Below are positions 1 to 8,500 of a stretch of DNA of 9,349 nucleotides, one piece after another. Location: NCBI GenBank assembly GCA_905236365.1, contig CAJOPP010000518.1, forward strand, positions 1 through 9,349, in the 5' to 3' direction. This stretch comes from an uncultured Lachnospiraceae bacterium (GTDB lineage: Bacteria; Bacillota; Clostridia; Lachnospirales; Lachnospiraceae). The notes under the pieces were generated by a model, which saw only the letters and a list, made by a program, of their open reading frames with translations, was not told the DNA's origin and made no database searches. The stretch's first letter is position 1. Each line of letters starts with the position of its first letter. A program made the translations under genes and the position numbers.

Positions 1-29
1 GTCTCGTAGAATCGATTGTGTAAGTAGAT

Positions 30-35
30 AGGAGG
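30..35 (+). promoter_or_regulatory. ribosome binding site of lon N-terminal part
   Basis: AGGAGG lies 8 bases before the ATG at 44 and fixes that start. The 29 bases upstream hold no recognisable promoter, so transcription probably begins left of the window. Confidence 0.8.
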
Positions 36-43
36 AAATCACT

Positions 44-670
44 ATGATAACAATACCTTTTTATAATTTATTGATCCTTCCGGATGTTACATTATATTTT
101 CAAAAAGAATTTTATGTGGAAATGGCGAAGAAGGAGCCGGAGCAGGGCGAAGAACTGGCATTTGTGATGCTGAAGGAAGAAAAAGAGAGAGAAGAGATTA
201 CAGAACAGGATATCTATCCGGTCGGTGTGTATGGGGTTGTTGTGGGATTTGGAGACAATGGTTCGGTTCAGGTTCAGACAAAAGAAAGATTTCATGTGGA
301 TGCATTTTATGTGGAAGATGGTAAGATTGAACTAGAAACATCTCCAAGACAGGATGTGGTGGATATTACCGAGGAGGAGCAAAAGAAGCGGTTTAAGCAG
401 TTGCAGTCATCCATCATCAATACAATTAAGAGTAATGACTGGTCACCGATGGCAGTAAGTTACATCATGCATGTAAAGAGTATCAATGATCTTGCGGTTA
501 GCTTTGCCCAACAATTTAAATGCCGAGCATTATGGTCTCGAAAAACCGAAGCATCGTATTTTGCAGCAGTTGGCCGTTATGAGCCTCAAAAAATCCCAAT
601 CCGGATCCATTTTATTGTTTGTGGGTGCACCGGGAACCGGGAAGACCAGTATCGGACAAAGCATTGCTAA
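44..670 (+). CDS. lon: Lon protease N-terminal domain fragment, out-of-frame tail
   Basis: This 208-codon frame starts at an ATG with a perfect AGGAGG. Residues 1 to about 158 match the Lon N-terminal (substrate recognition) domain of Lachnospiraceae-type proteins: it opens IPFYNLLILPDVTLYFQKEF and continues with the VGVYGVV strand and the acidic helix around EEEQKKRF. After about residue 158 (base 515) the translation (KCRALWSRKTEASYF...) is unlike Lon. It is simply the wrong frame of the downstream AAA+ region, and runs on to a stop at 668-670. The real Lon content is thus about 160 residues, shorter than a complete N-domain plus linker. If translated, the product would have no ATPase or protease and would carry about 50 meaningless residues. 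It overlaps the next frame by 185 bases. Identification as Lon N-domain is firm, functionality is doubtful. Confidence 0.75.
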   Translation: MITIPFYNLLILPDVTLYFQKEFYVEMAKKEPEQGEELAFVMLKEEKEREEITEQDIYPVGVYGVVVGFGDNGSVQVQTKERFHVDAFYVEDGKIELETSPRQDVVDITEEEQKKRFKQLQSSIINTIKSNDWSPMAVSYIMHVKSINDLAVSFAQQFKCRALWSRKTEASYFAAVGRYEPQKIPIRIHFIVCGCTGNREDQYRTKHC

Positions 671-1877
671 AGCACTGGGCAGAGAATATGTCAGAGTCAG
701 TCTGGGTGGTGTGAATGATGAGGCAGAGATTCGGGGACACAGAAGAACCTATATCGGAGCGATGCCTGGCAGAATCATGGACGGTATCAAAAAATGCGGC
801 ACCTCCAATCCGGTGATGGTATTGGATGAAGTGGATAAACTGGTGAAGGATTACAATGGAGATCCTTCCAGTGCGTTGTTGGAAGTACTTGATCCGGAGC
901 AGAACGGAACGTTTACGGATCATTATATGAATGTTCCGTATGACTTATCGGATGTCCTCTTTGTTTGTACTGCGAACAGTCTGGATACCATTCCGGAACC
1001 ACTGCTCAATCGTATGGAAGTGATTGAATTTCAGGGATATACGGCGACGGAGAAGTTCCACATTGTAAAGGAACATTTACTTCCAAGATCCATGCAAGCG
1101 ATGGGAATCAAATCTTCCAATCTCAAGGTGACGGATGATGCAATCAAATCTATGATATCCGATTATACGATGGAGGCCGGAGTCAGAGGACTGAAGAAAT
1201 GTACAGATACCTTGTGCCGGGTTGCAGCAGTAAAACTTGTGAGAGGGGAACAGAAATCCCTGACCATCAGCCCGAAACGGCTGCAGGAGTTTTTGGAGAG
1301 ACATCCGCTTCGACATGATACGATTCTTAAGAAGAAGAGAGCCGGCATTGTGACCGGACTGGCATGGACACAGGCGGGCGGCGATATTCTGTTCATTGAG
1401 ACGATGTTTTCACCGGGTAAGGGAAATATTATCATAACCGGACAATTAGGAGATGTGATGAAAGAATCTGTCCAACTGGCAGTTACCACTGTGAAAGCCA
1501 TGTATCCGGAGAAGAAAGAGTTGTTTGAAAAGAATGATCTGCACATTCATGTTCCAGCAGGAGCAGTACCAAAGGATGGTCCGTCAGCGGGGATTACACT
1601 TGTAACCGCTTTGAGTTCTTTGGTAAGTGATGAGAGTGTCAGCCCGGAACTTGCAATGACCGGAGAGATTTCCCTTCGCGGAGAAGTGCTTCCAATTGGA
1701 GGACTTCCGGAAAAATTGATGGCTGCACAGAGAGCAGGTATCAAGACAGTCCTTATTCCGAAGGAAAATGAGGATGATCTCGATGACGTGGCAGAGGAAG
1801 TAAAGGAGAAACTTACAATCTGTCCGGTTCAGACGATAGAAGAAGCGTTGTCCATTGTGCGGAAAAAGTCAAAATAA
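486..1877 (+). CDS. lon: Lon protease AAA+ ATPase and S16 protease domains (C-terminal part)
   Basis: This frame of 463 codons holds the full catalytic half of LonA. Residues 13-30 carry the family motif around AEHYGLEKPKHRIL. Walker A is GAPGTGKT (residues 47-54). Walker B is VMVLDEVDK with D114 and E115. Sensor and arginine-finger region motifs follow (VCTANSLDTIPEPLLNRMEVI). The C-terminal S16 protease domain has the catalytic serine in PKDGPSAG (S367) and the catalytic lysine in GLPEKLMAAQRAG (K410). Their 43-residue spacing is the same as S679/K722 of E. coli Lon. No internal stops or missing key residues are seen. The ATG at 486 is the first possible start, but only a weak AAAGAG precedes it by 5 bases, and its first eight or so residues lie in the frame-2 N-domain coding stretch, so it is probably not a native start. 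If expressed alone it would be an N-domain-less Lon, which from family knowledge usually assembles or recognises substrates poorly. A strong terminator follows 12 bases after the stop. Confidence 0.85.
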   Translation: MILRLALPNNLNAEHYGLEKPKHRILQQLAVMSLKKSQSGSILLFVGAPGTGKTSIGQSIAKALGREYVRVSLGGVNDEAEIRGHRRTYIGAMPGRIMDGIKKCGTSNPVMVLDEVDKLVKDYNGDPSSALLEVLDPEQNGTFTDHYMNVPYDLSDVLFVCTANSLDTIPEPLLNRMEVIEFQGYTATEKFHIVKEHLLPRSMQAMGIKSSNLKVTDDAIKSMISDYTMEAGVRGLKKCTDTLCRVAAVKLVRGEQKSLTISPKRLQEFLERHPLRHDTILKKKRAGIVTGLAWTQAGGDILFIETMFSPGKGNIIITGQLGDVMKESVQLAVTTVKAMYPEKKELFEKNDLHIHVPAGAVPKDGPSAGITLVTALSSLVSDESVSPELAMTGEISLRGEVLPIGGLPEKLMAAQRAGIKTVLIPKENEDDLDDVAEEVKEKLTICPVQTIEEALSIVRKKSK

Positions 1878-1889
1878 TCGACACTAATC

Positions 1890-1924
1890 AGGGCTGTTGT
1901 CCATAGCGGACAGCAGTCCTTTTT
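1890..1924 (+). terminator. intrinsic terminator of lon
   Basis: A 13-bp stem (1890-1902 with 1908-1920, including two G-T pairs), a 5-base loop ATAGC and a run of five T. It starts 12 bases after the lon stop codon. Confidence 0.9.
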
Positions 1925-1926
1925 AA

Positions 1927-1955
1927 CTTTATAGGAAACTTCGTCTTCTATAAAG
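1927..1955. repeat. inverted repeat, CTTTATAG arms
   Basis: Perfect 8-bp arms CTTTATAG (1927-1934) and CTATAAAG (1948-1955) enclose 13 bases. No T-run follows, so it is not a terminator by itself. It sits immediately after the lon terminator and may be part of the structured block to 2053. Confidence 0.7.
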
Positions 1956-2026
1956 CAAAAAATGTTCCACGGGATGCACATTTCGCGGAGAAGAAGTTAA
2001 TTGCTTAAAGGTATCGCTCGGGTACG

Positions 2027-2053
2027 AAAGAGTCGCAAGCGACTCTTTTTTTT
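2027..2053 (+). terminator. second intrinsic terminator
   Basis: A perfect stem AAAGAGTCG / CGACTCTTT with a CAAG tetraloop, followed by an uninterrupted run of eight T (2046-2053). It lies about 150 bases after lon and past an already strong terminator. It either backs up lon termination or ends a separate short transcript. Confidence 0.9.
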
Positions 2054-2127
2054 ATATGCAATAATTTGTATGTAGAAAACCAAATAAGAAAGTTATTGGC
2101 TAATTTGGCATATAAAATGTAATATTT

Positions 2128-2190
2128 TTGTTATATTTTTTACGGATATGTAAAATGCTTATTGCATTGACTTGAACAATGTGGTAAAAT
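2128..2190 (+). promoter_or_regulatory. two overlapping candidate sigma-A promoters
   Basis: The stretch 2054-2210 is very AT-rich and has no gene. Candidate one is TTGTTA (2128-2133), a 17-base spacer, then TAAAAT (2151-2156). Candidate two is TTGCAT (2162-2167), a 17-base spacer, then TAAAAT (2185-2190) preceded by TGG, an extended -10. The second has a weak -35 but the better -10. Either would give a transcript of about 370-410 bases before the start codon at 2571. The A/T runs upstream could act as UP elements. Assigned by eye only. Confidence 0.5.
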
Positions 2191-2239
2191 TGAATACAAA
2201 ATATAAATGATGGAATGTGCAAAGTGTACAAATATGACA

Positions 2240-2263
2240 GTTCGGAGATTCTTTTTACCGAAC
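2240..2263 (+). other. leader hairpin GTTCGG/CCGAAC
   Basis: Six-bp arms GTTCGG (2240-2245) and CCGAAC (2258-2263) around a 12-base loop rich in T. It lies just downstream of the putative transcription start. Its loop and 3' arm contain TCTTTTTACCG (2250-2260), which resembles the 3' arm of the terminator at 2408-2449 and could pair with that terminator's 5' arm. Confidence 0.5.
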
Positions 2264-2305
2264 AAAAAATGATATTTGCAGAAAAATCAAAAGGAGTTGA
2301 TAGAT

Positions 2306-2386
2306 ATGAATACCATGGAATATGATTTCACGACGCAATACAATATAACACTATGGTTAACTATGGCCTTTTTCAGGAGTAGCTGA
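2306..2386 (+). CDS. short ORF (26 codons), possible leader peptide or small protein
   Basis: ATG at 2306 follows AAAAGGAG (2289-2296) by 9 bases, one of the best ribosome binding sites in the window. The product, MNTMEYDFTTQYNITLWLTM and then AFFRSS, is not recognised. It has a polar first half and a short hydrophobic second half (ITLWLTMAFF), too short for a confident membrane segment. It ends 21 bases before a terminator-like hairpin, so promoter, RBS, ORF and terminator form a compact unit of about 250 bases. It could be a leader peptide that controls read-through into the giant gene, an independent small protein, or the truncated start of a lost gene. Beyond the stop, a shifted frame stays open briefly (VAEYIGDG), which would fit decay. 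No run of one regulatory codon is visible, so amino-acid attenuation of the classical kind is not indicated. Confidence 0.4.
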   Translation: MNTMEYDFTTQYNITLWLTMAFFRSS

Positions 2387-2407
2387 GTATATTGGAGATG
2401 GATAACT

Positions 2408-2449
2408 GCCGGATGAGAAGATAAGAGTTTCTTTTTGTCTGGCGTTTTT
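2408..2449 (+). terminator. terminator-like hairpin in the leader of the giant gene
   Basis: A 14-bp stem (2408-2421 with 2430-2443, four G-T pairs), an 8-base loop, then G and five T. It stands 121 bases before the next start codon and 21 bases after the short ORF. No convincing promoter lies between it and 2571, so RNA polymerase probably has to read through it to express the giant gene. Confidence 0.65.
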
Positions 2450-2570
2450 GATTTCAGAAGGAACAGAGTTCTGACAATGAGATCATGATAGTTGTACAGG
2501 AAATAACTGTCGCAGAGAGAGCACTGTGGCAGATGATATAGAATCATGAAAGAATAGAAAGGAGTAGAAT
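2450..2570 (+). promoter_or_regulatory. untranslated region and RBS before the giant gene
   Basis: The start at 2571 is set by AAAGGAG (2558-2564), 6 bases upstream. The rest of this stretch has no good promoter. It contains two imperfect direct copies of CTGTCGCAG/CTGTGGCAG (2507-2532) and a small inverted repeat ACAG/CTGT (2496-2510). An open stretch encoding MIVVQEITVAERALWQMI (from 2485) has no ribosome binding site and is not called. Confidence 0.6.
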
Positions 2571-5500
2571 ATGAAAAAATTTAAGCGAATGTTAAGTTCT
2601 ATTTTAGCTGTGAGCATGGTAATTGGTGGAGTACCGGGTGTGCCGGGTGTGCCGGGTGCACAGGTTCCAATGGCTGTTCAGGCTGCAGTATACAATAATA
2701 CCTCAAATATTGACCTTGTTAATGAGATGAATCAAGGAAACGTAGAGCAGGTGACGGGGGATCGGTCTGGAACCGGATGGTTTTGGAACAATGCAGACAA
2801 GGTTCTTACATTAGAAGATGGATTTCAATTGCATATTGGCAATGACCTGCAACAAGCTGCCTTGAAGCTAAAAGCAGATACAACGATCCTCTTAAAGGGA
2901 ACTGCGGAAATTGAAACCAATCAAAAAGGAATTGAAGTTCTGGGAAATCTGACGATTAAGTCAGCGGAAGGAACGAACGGATATTTAAAGATTAACTTGA
3001 ACCAAAAAGGTACGAATGGAAACTATAATTACGGAGTGGAAATAAAGAATCCGGAAGGAAAAACGGACAGAGAGCTCATGGTTACCGATCATACCATAGT
3101 AGAGATCAGTGGCGGAGATAAATGCATTATGTGTTCTGCCGGTGATGATCCTTCTAATAACAAGGCTGCGCTTTCCATCACAGAACAAAGTGTGGTGCAG
3201 TTGCGTAATGATACATCGATTGCGGATGGTTTTCAAATTAGCAATTCAGAACGCATCATTTGGATCGATGGTAATACAGATCCAACATTATTAAAAGAAC
3301 AGGAAACTATGCTATTCAATACACAGACGGATTTGACGATGATGTCCTGCCGGATTGCAGGAAAAGCTTCAGAAGACAAGAAAACCTATACGCTGACATA
3401 TGACGGTGAGGAACATCCGGTTTTGGTCAATACAGATGAGGATACACTTGCAAAGTTAGGTCATTCCGTTAAAAAGATCCGTATTACGCCTGAGGACTTC
3501 ACTTACTATGAGACAAAGTACAGTGAGTATCTGAACGAGGAGAATTCAGATTATAGAGATAAAGAACCAGTAGCAACCAAAACACAATACGAATGGTTTA
3601 CGGCAGCTAAGAGAGCACCGAAGGATGCTGCAAAGTACACGATTGCCTATGGGAATGATGCGGACAATACAGTTGTCAATCTTGTTACATTGGACATTCA
3701 GCAAAGAGAAGTTACGGTGGAAGGACTGAAGGCAAAAGATAAGACCTATGACGGTTGGGCAGATGCAGAGATTGATTACAGCGACATGAAGATTACATGT
3801 GTAAATGACACCAACGAGGGCACTGCGGATAAAACCGGAATCGTAGATGCAGATCAGAGTAAGCTGGGAAAGGAAATTGTTCCTTATGCGAAGGCATATT
3901 ATCTGGCTCAGGATGGAGACGGTTCTTCAGAGAATAATCCGTTCGGTGATGGTCAGAACTATAAGCGGAGTGCTGATGTAGCTTATACGGGTACTGGTAC
4001 ATCCGCACAGAAGAAGGTTGCTGAAAAAATAGTGATGATCGATAATGGAACCGATAAAAATGGAATTGCTACCGGAATCAGTCTGAGCGATCCGAATTAT
4101 AAGGTTGTTCCACCATCTGCTAACGCAACACCGACGAGTCAGCTTCGATCTACCGGATCAATCTATCCGAGAGCATTGACAGATAAGAATATCACAGCGA
4201 AATTAGATCCGGACATGTTTAAGTGGAGTGAAGAAGGATATAGTGAGGTGCAGAACATTAGAAAGAGTGTGAAAGATGCTTCCTTGATAACACCGAATCA
4301 TCCGGAATTGTTAAAAGAGCTGACCGAAGGTACGGATTATATTGTGAATCCGAATACCAATACTATTACAGAGGTCGGGCAGTATGAGATCATCCTGACA
4401 GGACAGGAAAACTATACAGGAACGATACGTCTGAACTGGTCGATTGATCGTGCAGTGAGAAAAATCACGATAGCAGAACCGAGGAACAGAGCCTATAACG
4501 GGGTGGCTTATGAGGTTACAGCAGGAAAAAACAGTAGTGGATTTTGGTATACAGTTGAGGATACGGACAATCAAAAAGATGTAACGGATACTTTGGAGGA
4601 AGGTTCAAATCTGAAGATTACATATCAAGGTGTGAAAGCTGATGGTACGGAATATCCGAAAAGCCTGACAGCACCAAAGGATGCAGGAACATATACCGTA
4701 ACCATATCGGTTGATACGACGACGAGATATACGGCAGCAGAAACCTCACTTGAATATACGATACTTCCGAAGACTGTTGAAGTAGTATGGTATTGTGAGG
4801 GTGGCAGTGTAGACGAGAAAGCAAAGGATCCGAAAGAACTGGTCTACAATGGTACAAAGAATACCTTTCATGCAGAGGTGAGCAATGCAGTGGAAGGTGA
4901 TACAGTGAAGGTGACAGAGATTGTATATGACGGAACGACTACTGGTGGGAAAAATTATAATTCGTCTAAAGAGGTACCATACGAGGCAGGCACCTATACG
5001 GTTCGTGCAGTGAAATTGGATAATACGAACTATACATTGGAAGGAAATGATGCACATGCAGAGGCAACTCCGGGACATCCATATACAGTAAAGAAGGCAC
5101 CGGTATGGCTTACATGGGAAGCGGACAAAGCAGTTTATGTCTATGATGCAAAAGATCATACTCCGACTGCCACCATTCATGGTCTTTGCAAGAATGAAGA
5201 TGGGACAGAGGATAACTGTAAGGTCAATGCATGGAGCTTTGAAGGAACGGATGTGTTTGGAAATGGCTATACCCAGACGGGTACTAATGCAGTCAATGTC
5301 AGTGAAGAGGGTATCACAATTACAGCAACCGGACTTGACAATCCAAACTATGAACTTGTTGAGGGAGAAGGCAGCCGGACAGCAGAATTTACAATTATAC
5401 CACGTGATCTTTCTACGTTAGAGGTTGGTACGGCAGAGGATCATAAAGAGATCTGGGCAGATAAGCTTACGTATAGAGGTGAGGTGCTGGAACCGACTAT

Positions 5501-8500
5501 CAAATGGTTTGTAGAAAACGTTGGTGAAACACTGAAGCTGGATAAAGACTATACCGCTTCACTTTCAACAAAGGCGATGGAATATAATAAAAACGGCTTG
5601 AACATTGAGATTGTAGGAAAAGGAAATTACAAGGGTGAGACGATCATTCCATGGAATGTGGATAAGATCTCATGTGCCATCAAGGTAAAGAATGCTGTAG
5701 AATATGAAAATATTACATATGGTAAAACATTACCTTCCTTTGAAGTCGATTATGAAGATGAAGATAAAACGAATGAGGATATTGCGAAGAATTATGCAGA
5801 CAACATAAACAATCATCTTACATACCGGTATACCGGAACAATGAAGAATGGAAAGGAATATGATAGTGATCAGGCACCTACACAGGCAGGTAAGTATGAG
5901 ATTACGGTAACACTTGAAGAGACTGCTCATTATTGGGAAGCTGAGACAAAGATTCCTTTGACCATTAAGCAGAGGGAGGTAACGGTTACAGGTATAGAGG
6001 CATTGTCTAAACAGTATGACGGAAATGATGTGGCAGTGTTGGATTTTTCTAAGTCAGAATGGGATAATCTGGCTTCTGGTGATGAGACAACGATAGAAGA
6101 AGAAATTGGCAAGGTAACAGATCCGGCAAAAGGATATATAACATACGAAGCTTCCTTCAAAGATGCGAATGTTTCCCGAAGCACTGACTATGCGAGAACA
6201 GTGATAGAACAGGAGGTAGCGATAAAGAATTGTGCTATCCAATATGAAGGTTCCACACCGGATATATTTTACAATTATGTCATTGCGAAAACCGGAAACC
6301 AGGAAACAGCACAGGCGAAGATTGAACCAAAGAAGGTCAGTATTTCAGGCATCAAGGCAAAGGATAAGGTATATAACGGCAGTAAAGAGGCAGAGCTTGA
6401 TCTGAAAAATATTAAGATTCAGGGTATAGCATCTGGAGAAGAGCTGGATGTTAAGGTGAAAGGTGAATTTACCAAAACCGGTGATGAAACGTCAGAGAAA
6501 GATGTACGGATGGAGTCCGGTAAGCCGGCAGCAAAGACTGTTACGTTGGTTTATGACAGTCTGATTGCAGGGAATGTGAATACACGAATTGACAATTACA
6601 TGATCGATCTGGATAAGGGTGATATACAGAAAGAAACGACAGCTGTTATTTCACCGGCAACCCTGACCATCAAAGGGGTAAAGGCAGTAGATAAAACATT
6701 TGATAATAAGGCGGATGTAAAACTGGATTGGGAAGCAGCAACCATTGAGGGCATTTGTGCCGATGATGTTATTATATTGAGCGAAGCAAATGGGAAGGAC
6801 TGGGCTTCCGATCGCTATGCAGATGCAAATGTTGAATATGATAAAAACGGCAATGTGATCAACAAGACAGGAACGATTGCACAGAGCAAGTATCAGGTTC
6901 AGTTGAAGGGAGAATATGAAGCTACTGACTATGTGGTGGATACGATTGTTTTCCAGGGAAAAGTGAATCCGAAAACTTTAAAAGGAATTACATGGACATT
7001 TGATGAAACCGGACTTGGACAGCTTCCAGAGGCTGTGTTCGATAAGGACTGTGGCGCATTGGATGAAGATTCCTGTGAACCGGTTGTCAGGTATTATCTG
7101 GAATCTGATCCTACAAAAGAGATTACCAGGGCATATATGGTGGATAATGAGAACTATGTTGCCAGGGTGGTTGATGTCAGAATGACCGGTGATGCTGTTA
7201 CAAAAACAAATTATTGTATTGATGAGAATGACAGTGATCTGACATATTCTTTCCAATATGAGGAAAGTGCAGATTCCAGTGATCTGGAGATTACAAATTA
7301 CCAAAGAGTGGATGGTACAGCGTACACAATTACATATGGTGATAAGCTGCCAATGCCAACGCTTAAATATACTAATTCCGATATTGAAAAAGAAGATGCG
7401 GTAACAAAAGCAAAGCATTTTACCTATCTCTATACCGGAAAGGCATTAAATGGTAAGAGCTATGAAAGTGATCAGGCACCAACGGATGCCGGATCTTATA
7501 AGGTAACCGTTACACTGGAAGAGACAGAACATTTTCAAGGTAGCGAAGCGAAGGCGAATTTTGTGATTGCACCGGCAAGTGTTAAAATCATACAGGGTGT
7601 GTCTGTAGAGGATAAAAGATACAATGGAACGGACAAAGCGATCCTTGATTTTAAAAATGTTGTGTTTGATGGTGTAATAGATCGGGACGAAAAAGAGATT
7701 CAGACCCTGTTTGCAGAGAATAAAAAAGATTATATCCGATATACAGCAAGTTACGCACAAAAGGATGTTCTCTGGACAGAAAAAAAAGCAAAAGAAGAAG
7801 GACAGGTTGAAAATGCGGTGGCGTATATTGATGTGACGGCAGGTAATTTCTCCTTTATTCTGAACAATGAAACACCGGATGTTCTTTATAATTATATGAT
7901 CGCAAAGGATGGAAATCAGAGTAAATTCAGTGGCAGGATTCAGCCAAGAATGGTGACTGTTTCCGGTATCCGGGCAAAGGATAAGACATATGACGGAACA
8001 GATATAGCGGTACTTGATCTTTCTGACATTGAGTTCGCAGGACGTCTCAAGGGGGAAACTCTTACAGCGGATGTAAGCGGAGTATATGAAGTGACCGGAG
8101 AAGAGGCAAAGGCGAAGGATGTTCTGTTAAATGAAGAGGGCAAGGCACAAGGAAAGAAGATCACATTGAATATCAAGAGCCTTGCAGCAGGAGATGAGAC
8201 TACAGTAGCAGGCAATTATATCCTTGCAGAAGATGGACAGCAGACTGAGGTGGCAGCGAAGATTCTTCCGGCAGCCATCAGGATACAGAGTGGACTGACG
8301 GCACAGGATAAGGTATACAATGGAACGACTGCTGCAGAACTGAATTTTGACGAAGTAGTGTGGGATGGAGTTGTAAAGGCAGATGAGAAAGAACTGAAAG
8401 CCATGCTTGCAGGAGACGCAAAAGAGTTTATTTCTTATGATGCCGATTATGCACAGAAGGATGTGAATTGGGAAACTGGTGAAACCGGTGCACAGAATGT

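Larger units (their letters stand above)
44..1877 (+). pseudogene. lon: lon (endopeptidase La) with internal deletion and frame change
   Basis: Together the two overlapping frames make one Lon-type ATP-dependent protease, a cytoplasmic hexamer that degrades misfolded and regulatory proteins. The N-domain runs in the frame of base 44 to about the residues SFAQQF (500-517). Lon similarity resumes one frame later at NNLNAEHYGLEK (510-545). A complete Lon has a coiled-coil and helical segment of roughly 130-150 residues between these points, and none of it is present. The sequence therefore shows an internal deletion whose length is not a multiple of three. From family knowledge the linker positions the N-domain over the ATPase ring, so a full-length functional Lon cannot be made from this locus without both the missing segment and a frame correction. 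Alternatives are an assembly error or two separately translated halves. The ATPase and protease parts show no further decay, which suggests a recent event. A second intact lon elsewhere in the genome would be expected. Confidence 0.8.
1925..2053 (+). other. hairpin-rich intergenic block, possible small RNA or dispersed repeat
   Basis: Between the lon terminator and a second, independent terminator lie about 100 bases with no ORF and no ribosome binding site. The block is markedly more structured and GC-rich than the AT-rich DNA that follows. It contains an 8-bp inverted repeat (1927-1955), a CCACG/CGCGG near-complement (1970-1989) and a closing terminator. The segment AACTTC (1937-1942) could also pair with GAAGTT (1993-1998), giving an alternative fold. 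It may be a short non-coding RNA, a dispersed Lachnospiraceae intergenic repeat, or merely a tandem terminator. No promoter of its own was found, and I recognise no known RNA family. Confidence 0.35.

Noticed and set aside
3..23. Possible last six codons of an upstream gene (LVESIV and stop)
   Set aside because: Too short to assign. Another frame also stops nearby, and no motif supports either.
500..530. Programmed ribosomal frameshift joining the two lon frames
   Set aside because: No clear slippery heptamer or downstream stimulator was seen, and a frameshift would not restore the missing linker.
612..1744. Several minus-strand open frames across lon
   Set aside because: The plus strand carries unmistakable Lon motifs throughout, and the reverse frames have no start signals.
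2195..2450. c-di-GMP or other known riboswitch before the surface-protein gene
   Set aside because: Such riboswitches are common before clostridial surface proteins, but I could not find the conserved GEMM core or another aptamer consensus here.
2485..2541. Open stretch MIVVQEITVAERALWQMI before the giant gene
   Set aside because: Protein-like by eye, but it has no ribosome binding site and only 18 codons.
2287..2547. Open frame of 86 codons on the minus strand over the leader region
   Set aside because: No ribosome binding site, low-complexity hydrophobic product, and it covers plus-strand RNA hairpins and the short plus-strand ORF.
5137..5421. Plus-strand frame of 94 codons overlapping the giant gene, with others at 3109-3294 and 7000-7185
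   Set aside because: Lies wholly within the continuous long frame in another phase, has no ribosome binding site, and its product is unlike any family I know.
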